Assembly: GCF_021412585.1 (NCBI RefSeq)
Contig: NZ_JAKCMI010000030.1
Coordinates: 1 to 64,000, forward strand
Direction: 5' to 3'
From: Halomonas alkalisoli
GTDB lineage: Bacteria > Pseudomonadota > Gammaproteobacteria > Pseudomonadales > Halomonadaceae
Length of the DNA stretch: 64,000 nt
Each line of letters opens with the position of its first letter. Position 1 is the first letter of the stretch. Under the pieces are notes generated by a model that made no database searches, was not told the DNA's origin, and saw only the letters and a list, made by a program, of their open reading frames with translations. A program made the position numbers and the translations under genes. This document shows, piece after piece, positions 59,465-64,000 of this stretch.

Positions 59465-59629
59465 ATGATTCTCGAACACCTCTTATACCTGCCCGACCGC
59501 CTCAGAACCCAGCGGCAGCGCCACCGTTCTCGACGCCAACTGCGCCATCTCGACGACCGCCTGCTGGCCGATATCGGGCTTGACCGAACCACGGCCAAGC
59601 GAGAGGTGAGCAAACCGTTCTGGCGATGA
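59465..59629 (+). CDS. DUF1127 (YjiS-like) small protein
   Basis: The 54-residue arginine-rich protein has the DUF1127 core LRHLDDRLLADIGLDRTTAK. Proteins of this family bind RNA or act in phosphate and carbon regulation in some alphaproteobacteria; their function here is unknown. AGGAG lies 10-12 nt before the ATG. It is divergent from the MocR gene. The 286-bp region after it (59630-59915) contains only a GC-rich inverted repeat near 59651-59670 and no convincing gene. Confidence 0.78.
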   Translation: MILEHLLYLPDRLRTQRQRHRSRRQLRHLDDRLLADIGLDRTTAKREVSKPFWR

Positions 59630-59915
59630 CGCACCGGCATGGCGGGCGGGAACCCGCCCAGAGGCCTGCTGGCCACAAAGGAAAAATCGTGAGCACCGAG
59701 ACAGCAAGGCGGAAGCATGATCGAAATACGTCAGGCCCCCGAGTACGTGGCGGTGAACGCCAGGCGCCGAGGGAGTGCCGAGCTTCTGCTCCAACGCCAG
59801 GATCTTTGAGTGCCAACGCTTTGAGCAATGAATCCGGGAGGCCCATGCTGGTATGCTGAGCGCTAATATACGATTGCGGTTAGACTGGCCGCCCATATAA
59901 GGCTAAGGCATCGCC

Positions 59916-60680
59916 GTGTTGACCCTGCTTGCCGAGCGTGTCGCCCGACATCTCGAAGACTCGCCCCGCACCCCCAAGTACTTGTGCCTGCGCGATGCCC
60001 TGATTGAGCTGATCGTCGAGGGCGAATTGGCCGAGGGCACTCGCCTGCCCACCGAGCAGGAGCTGGCCGCGACTCTGCCGCTGAGCCTGGGTACCGTGCA
60101 GAAAGCGCTGCGCGACCTGGTCGAGAGCGGTGAGTTGTACCGTCGGAGGCGGCTCGGTACCTTCGTTGCCGACGGAAACCACCGTCGCGAGATCGCCACC
60201 CCTACCTTTGGCTTCCTGCGTCCGGATGGCACCCGTGTCCGGATGGTCTTCATCCGGTTGATCAAGCGCGGAATGTTGCAGCGCCGAGGGGCATGGATCG
60301 AAGTGCTTGGTGAGTGCGAGGCGGGCCATGTGCACCTGGTGCGCCAGGATCGTATCGATGGCGCCTTCGACTGCTATACCGAGATTTACCTGCGCGCCGA
60401 CGTGGCCAGCGAGCTGCTGGACCTGCCCGCCGAGGCCCTGGAGCACGAGAGCGTGCTGCCGCTACTGCAGGCCCAGGGCCATGAGGTCAGCACGGCGGAG
60501 AACCGGATCAGCCTGGGGCGCCTGCCCCGGACCATCGTGCCGGACCTCGCCGAGGCCCCGCCACCGGGCATTCGCCTGGAGACCCGCTATCTGGATGCCG
60601 AGGCCGGGGTGCTGGCCTGGCAGATCATGTACATCCCCCCCACCGACTACCGGCTCACCCTGATCACCGAGCCGCGCTGA
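59916..60680 (+). CDS. GntR-family regulator with UTRA effector domain
   Basis: The 254-residue protein has a GntR winged helix (about 20-90; AEGTRLPTEQELAATLPLSL and GTVQKALRDLVESGELYRRR) and a C-terminal UTRA/HutC-type domain with DCYTEIYLRADVASELLDLP. It begins at GTG 59916 after a weak AAGG. It lies 220 bp before the Rieske operon, whose promoter has a perfect palindrome of the kind GntR proteins bind, so it is the likely local repressor. Confidence 0.86.
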   Translation: MLTLLAERVARHLEDSPRTPKYLCLRDALIELIVEGELAEGTRLPTEQELAATLPLSLGTVQKALRDLVESGELYRRRRLGTFVADGNHRREIATPTFGFLRPDGTRVRMVFIRLIKRGMLQRRGAWIEVLGECEAGHVHLVRQDRIDGAFDCYTEIYLRADVASELLDLPAEALEHESVLPLLQAQGHEVSTAENRISLGRLPRTIVPDLAEAPPPGIRLETRYLDAEAGVLAWQIMYIPPTDYRLTLITEPR

Positions 60681-60771
60681 TCCCCTTCAATCAGAGCCAT
60701 GCCTTCCTGACCTGACTGACCTTGCCCTGCCCGTGGCCTACCTCGGACGGAACCTTCGAGCATCACCACGA

Positions 60772-60815
60772 TCAATACTATATAGTATTGACAGGCAGAA
60801 TGGCTTGGCTATACT
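60772..60815 (+). promoter_or_regulatory. Strong promoter with overlapping palindromic operator for the Rieske operon
   Basis: A perfect 20-bp palindrome, TCAATACTATATAGTATTGA, at 60772-60791 overlaps a consensus TTGACA -35 box (60788-60793). A 16-nt spacer leads to TATACT (60810-60815). It is 85 bp upstream of the ferredoxin start. A GntR dimer bound here would block the -35 element. Confidence 0.75.
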
Positions 60816-60899
60816 CGCCAAAGGATCAAATAATAAATCATGTTTCAAATATGATTCCATTCATGGATGACCCCATACCCCGTGATGAGGACAGCCCCT

Positions 60900-61217
60900 A
60901 TGAGTTGGACCCCTGTCTGCAAGACCGATCAGGTGCAGGAAGACTTCCCCTTCTCCGCCAAGCTGGGCGACAAGGAGATCGGCGTCTATGTGCTGGACGG
61001 CGAATACTATGCCCTCGAGGACATCTGCCCTCACGCCTATGCGCTGCTCTCCCAGGGCTTCGTCGAGGATGGCCAGGTGGAGTGCCCGCTCCACGAGGCG
61101 GTGTTCGACATCAAGACCGGCAAGTGCCTGCGAGAGCCTGCCGACCGGGACCTGCATGTCTACCCGGTACGCATCATCGACGACGAGATTCAGTTGCAAG
61201 TCAGCGAGGAGGCCTGA
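60900..61217 (+). CDS. Rieske 2Fe-2S ferredoxin
   Basis: The 105-residue protein has the two Rieske cluster motifs CPHAYALLSQG and CPLHEAVFD with the normal spacing, and CLREPADRDLHVYPVRIIDD at the end, as in oxygenase ferredoxins. It would carry electrons from the FAD reductase at 63372 to the oxygenase at 61569. ATG 60900 follows GAGGACAG and gives the usual N-terminus (VCKTDQV). It is the first gene of the operon. Confidence 0.9.
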   Translation: MSWTPVCKTDQVQEDFPFSAKLGDKEIGVYVLDGEYYALEDICPHAYALLSQGFVEDGQVECPLHEAVFDIKTGKCLREPADRDLHVYPVRIIDDEIQLQVSEEA

Positions 61218-61221
61218 GCCC

Positions 61222-61530
61222 ATGTCCACCACCCTCGACCACAACCCCGAGCTCAAGACCTGGGCCCGCATCATCCCCTCCTTGGAGCCGGGCCAGGGCC
61301 ATATCGAGCGCCCCGGCGGCTTCGACAACCGGGTCTGGCAGAATCGCCAGCGCGCCCCGGAGGCCTTCGAGCTGGCCCTGGTGGCCGCCCTGGAGGAGGT
61401 CTTCGAGAGCGGCGCCAGCGAACTCGACGCGGTGATCGCCGGGCTCAATGCCCGCCATAGCCAGGATCGCCAGGGCCGGCCCTGGACCGAAGAGAGTTTC
61501 CTCCAGGAGATGGCGGTGCTGGGCCAGTAA
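61222..61530 (+). CDS. Small HTH-like protein linked to Rieske oxygenase genes
   Basis: The 102-residue protein has no signature I can name with certainty. It contains RPGGFDNRVWQNRQRAPEAF and NARHSQDRQGRPWTEESFLQ. The second part resembles the recombinase-like helix-turn-helix motif reported for small proteins in oxygenase clusters. It lies 4 bp after the ferredoxin gene and 38 bp before the oxygenase gene, so co-transcription is likely. Whether it regulates or assists the oxygenase is open. Confidence 0.6.
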   Translation: MSTTLDHNPELKTWARIIPSLEPGQGHIERPGGFDNRVWQNRQRAPEAFELALVAALEEVFESGASELDAVIAGLNARHSQDRQGRPWTEESFLQEMAVLGQ

Positions 61531-61568
61531 GGCCGCCCCCCGAGACAACGACAATCAAGGTGAGAGAG

Positions 61569-62600
61569 ATGACGACAGCCGCTTCTATGGACACCGACGT
61601 CCAAGACTATCTCGATACCGGCCTGCGCTCCCTGTGGTACCCGGTGGTGGCCAGCTGGGAGGTGGGCAGCAACCCCTTAGGCATCACCCGCCTGGGCGAA
61701 AACCTCGCCCTGTGGCGCGATCATGACGGCGTGGTACACGCCATTGAGGATCGCTGTCCCCATCGCGGTGCCCGCCTCTCCAAGGGCTGGAACCTGGGCA
61801 ACCGTCTGGCCTGCTGGTACCACGGGGTCGAGGTGGACGGGGAAGGCACCGTCTGCGACGTGCCGGCGATCAGCAACAGCCCCATGGTGGGCACCTCCTG
61901 CGTGCGTCACTATCCGGTGCAGGAGGCCCAGGGCACCATCTTCGTCTTTTTCGGCACCACCCCGGATGAGGAGCCGCCGGCCCTGGAGCTGCCCGAGCAG
62001 CTCACCGACGAGGCCACCTACGGTCACTTCCTGTGTACCGCCACCTGGAAGTGCAACTATCAGTATGCGGTGGATAACGTCATGGACCCCATGCACGGCA
62101 CCTACCTGCATGCCGACTCCCACTCCATGGCCGAGGGCGACCGCCAGGCTGAGATGGTGCTGGAGCCTACCGAGACGGGCTTCATCTTCAAGAAGACCGG
62201 CCAGACCGGGGTCAACTTCGACTGGGTGGAGTACGGCAACAGCGGCGCCCTCTGGCTGCGTCTGTCGATCCCCTACCAGAAGCGCTTCGGGCCGGGTGGT
62301 CCCTTCTGGATCGTCGGCATGGCAGTACCCGAAGACAAGGAGCACACCCGGGTGTTCTTCTGGCGGGTGCGCAAGGTGGACGGCTGGCAGCGCCAGGTGT
62401 GGCGCTTCTTCTACCGCACCAAGCTCGAGGGCCTGCACTGGGACGTGCTGGAGCAGGATCGCGTCATCCTCGAGAACCTGGCCCCGGACGCCCGTCATCA
62501 CGAGAACCTCTATCAGCACGACGTGGGCCTCTCGCGGCTGCGCCGGGTGATGCTGAAGATGGCCAAGGCGCAGCTCGCCAAGCGCCGGGAGGCGGCCTGA
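61569..62600 (+). CDS. Rieske non-heme iron oxygenase, alpha subunit
   Basis: The 343-residue protein has an N-terminal Rieske domain (CPHRGARLSKGW and CWYHGVEVDG, about residues 60-90) and a catalytic domain with the iron facial triad in DNVMDPMHGTYLH. The short length and lack of a beta-subunit gene fit the homotrimeric oxygenases such as phthalate, carnitine or dicamba types rather than the alpha-beta benzoate type. Substrate unknown. ATG 61569 has AAGGTGAGAG upstream. Confidence 0.9.
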   Translation: MTTAASMDTDVQDYLDTGLRSLWYPVVASWEVGSNPLGITRLGENLALWRDHDGVVHAIEDRCPHRGARLSKGWNLGNRLACWYHGVEVDGEGTVCDVPAISNSPMVGTSCVRHYPVQEAQGTIFVFFGTTPDEEPPALELPEQLTDEATYGHFLCTATWKCNYQYAVDNVMDPMHGTYLHADSHSMAEGDRQAEMVLEPTETGFIFKKTGQTGVNFDWVEYGNSGALWLRLSIPYQKRFGPGGPFWIVGMAVPEDKEHTRVFFWRVRKVDGWQRQVWRFFYRTKLEGLHWDVLEQDRVILENLAPDARHHENLYQHDVGLSRLRRVMLKMAKAQLAKRREAA

Positions 62601-62601
62601 G

Positions 62602-63360
62602 ATGGCCGGCGCAGGGCTGGCCGGCAAGCGGCTGATGATCACCGGCGCCGCCCGCGGCCTGGGGCGTAGCATCGCCGAGGCCGCCGCCGCCGAGGGGGCG
62701 CGCCTGGTGATCAGTGACATCCTCGAGGCGGAGCTGGAACAGACCGCCGCGGCGCTGCGCGACGGCGGTGCCGAGGTGGAGGCGCTGGTGATCGATCAGG
62801 GCGATGCCGCCTCCATCGAGGCGGGCCTGGCCCGGGTCGCCGAGGGCGGTGCCCTGGATGGCCTGGTCAATAACGCCGCCATCGCCACCAATGTGGGCGG
62901 CAAGACCCTGGACGAGTACGACCCCGAGCTGTGGGACCGGGTGATGGCGGTGAATGTGCGCGGGGTCTGGCAGATGACCAGGGCGGCGCGGCCGCTGCTG
63001 GCCCAGGCCGAGCACGGCAAGGTGGTCAATGTGGCCTCTGACACCGCCCTCTGGGGGGCGCCGCGGCTGATGGCCTATGTGGCCAGCAAGGGCGCGGTGA
63101 TCTCGATGACCCGGGCCATGGCCCGGGAGCTGGGCGAGCAGGGCATCTGCATCAATGCCATCGCCCCGGGATTGACCCACTGCGAGGCCACCGAGTACGT
63201 GCCCGAGGAGCGTTACGCCTTCTATGCCGCCGGGCGCGCCCTCAAGGAGGAGCAGCATCCCCGGGACATTGATGGCACCGTGCTCTACCTGCTCTCGGAC
63301 TGGTCGAACTTCGTCACCGGCCAGCTGATCCCCATCAACGGCGGTTTCGTCTTCAACTAG
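62602..63360 (+). CDS. Short-chain dehydrogenase/reductase
   Basis: The 252-residue SDR has the NAD(P) motif ITGAARGLGRSIAEA, the NNAAIA motif (LVNNAAIATNVGG) and the catalytic Y-x3-K in LMAYVASKGAVISM, with serine in VNVASDTALWG. It starts 2 bp after the oxygenase gene, so it is coupled to it. It may oxidise the diol or alcohol product of the oxygenase; this is inferred from position. Confidence 0.9.
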   Translation: MAGAGLAGKRLMITGAARGLGRSIAEAAAAEGARLVISDILEAELEQTAAALRDGGAEVEALVIDQGDAASIEAGLARVAEGGALDGLVNNAAIATNVGGKTLDEYDPELWDRVMAVNVRGVWQMTRAARPLLAQAEHGKVVNVASDTALWGAPRLMAYVASKGAVISMTRAMARELGEQGICINAIAPGLTHCEATEYVPEERYAFYAAGRALKEEQHPRDIDGTVLYLLSDWSNFVTGQLIPINGGFVFN

Positions 63361-63371
63361 GGGGAAGGATC

Positions 63372-64000
63372 ATGTCCAGCGAGGAGATTTCCCGCATCGT
63401 GGTGATCGGCGGCGGCCAGGCCGGCGGCTACGCCTGCAAGGCGCTGCGCGGCGAGGGTTATACCGGCCGCCTTACCGTGGTGGCCGATGAGCCCCACGAC
63501 TTCTACGAGCGCCCGCCGCTCTCCAAGGGGGTGGTTACCGCGGGCGAGCCGCTGCCGCGACTCTTCCCGGAGGAGAGCCTGGCGGCCCTGGCCATCGACT
63601 GGCGGCGCCCTCGGCGTGCCACCGCCATCGACCGCCAGGCCCAGGAGGTGGTGCTCGACGACGGCGAGCGGCTGGCCTATGACCGCCTGCTTATCGCCAC
63701 CGGTAGCCGGCCCAGGCTGCCGGTGCCCGAGTGGGCGGAGATCGGCAATGTCATGACCCTGCGCACCTGGGACGACGCCTCCCGGCTCAAGGCACAATTC
63801 GAGGCGAGCCGGCGCATCGGCGTCATCGGCGGCGGCTGGATCGGCCTGGAGGTGGCCTCCAGCGCCCGCAAGCTGGGTCTCGAGGTGGACGTCTTCGAAC
63901 GCGCCCCGGCGCTGTGCGGCCGTAGCGTGGGCCCCGAGGTGGCCGAGGCGATCCGTGAGCTCCACGAGCGCCACGGCGTGGGCCTGGCGCTGAACCGCCA
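63372..64000 (+). CDS. FAD/NAD-dependent ferredoxin reductase of the Rieske system (3' truncated by window)
   Basis: The visible 209 residues have the FAD motif IVVIGGGQAGGYACKALRGE, the ferredoxin-reductase segment FYERPPLSKGVV, LLIATGSRPRLP and the second dinucleotide fold IGVIGGGWIGLEVASSARKL. This is the oxygenase-linked (BphA4-type) reductase, normally about 400-410 residues. It would reduce the Rieske ferredoxin at 60900. GGGGAAGG lies before the ATG. The gene runs off the window. Confidence 0.9.
   Translation, partial: MSSEEISRIVVIGGGQAGGYACKALRGEGYTGRLTVVADEPHDFYERPPLSKGVVTAGEPLPRLFPEESLAALAIDWRRPRRATAIDRQAQEVVLDDGERLAYDRLLIATGSRPRLPVPEWAEIGNVMTLRTWDDASRLKAQFEASRRIGVIGGGWIGLEVASSARKLGLEVDVFERAPALCGRSVGPEVAEAIRELHERHGVGLALNR

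Noticed and set aside
59717-59809. 30-codon open frame after the DUF1127 gene (start MIEIRQAPEYVAV)
   Set aside because: An AAGGCGGAAG sequence precedes it, but there is no family resemblance and it is too short to support.

Overview
The window looks like chromosomal DNA of a high-GC gammaproteobacterium, most likely a member of the Halomonadaceae or a relative. The reasons are the gshB-tonB-yqgE-ruvX neighbourhood shared with Pseudomonas-type genomes, high-GC codon use in most genes, several TRAP and LIV-type uptake systems, and dense aromatic and amino-acid catabolic loci. No rRNA, tRNA, CRISPR array, prophage or complete insertion sequence was seen. The species assignment is inference.

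Layout. 1-5.4 kb: end of an NADP-type aldehyde dehydrogenase, a CvfB-like S1 protein, a VOC protein, then gshB-tonB-yqgE-ruvX. 5.4-13.8 kb: an uptake/catabolic cluster with a Tm-1-like ATP-binding protein, an SRPBCC protein, a PEP-hydrolase-like TIM barrel, LIV-type ABC permeases, binding protein and ATPases, and an AraC regulator. 14.0-15.9 kb: a small membrane protein and pyrB. 16.0-21.0 kb: an IclR regulator divergent from a self-sufficient P450-reductase fusion, an orphan TRAP binding protein and a DUF6455 protein. 21.0-28.5 kb: LysR/AmaB/AmaA pipecolate-lysine catabolism, an Lrp regulator divergent from an NhaC-family antiporter, and a DadA-like oxidoreductase.

28.5-44.8 kb is an accessory island with two transposase remnants, a sulfatase fragment, a lower-GC outer-membrane protein gene, an intact sulfatase, an IclR regulator, a TRAP DctPQM transporter, a decayed GMC oxidoreductase, an aldehyde dehydrogenase, an acetylpolyamine-type deacetylase, a class III aminotransferase and a TAXI-TRAP system. 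Four near-identical 17-bp palindromes (TTTTCAY-N3-RTGAAAA) lie in front of its transport and aminotransferase units, which suggests one IclR regulon.

44.8-52.5 kb is a homoprotocatechuate (4-hydroxyphenylacetate) meta-cleavage operon, hpaF-E-(FAH)-H-D-I-gabD-hpaR. It is preceded by a perfect 16-bp palindrome and sixteen copies of a 7-bp repeat that abut the hpaF ribosome binding site, a possible phase-variable control. 52.5-57.8 kb carries LysR/TauE, a LuxR-type regulator, an FAD monooxygenase with a DUF2783 partner, and a second DUF6455 protein. 57.8-64 kb carries a MocR regulator, a DUF1127 protein, and a GntR/UTRA regulator ahead of a multi-component Rieske oxygenase operon (ferredoxin, small HTH-like protein, oxygenase alpha, SDR, FAD reductase) cut by the window end. 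Its promoter has a perfect 20-bp palindrome overlapping the -35 box.
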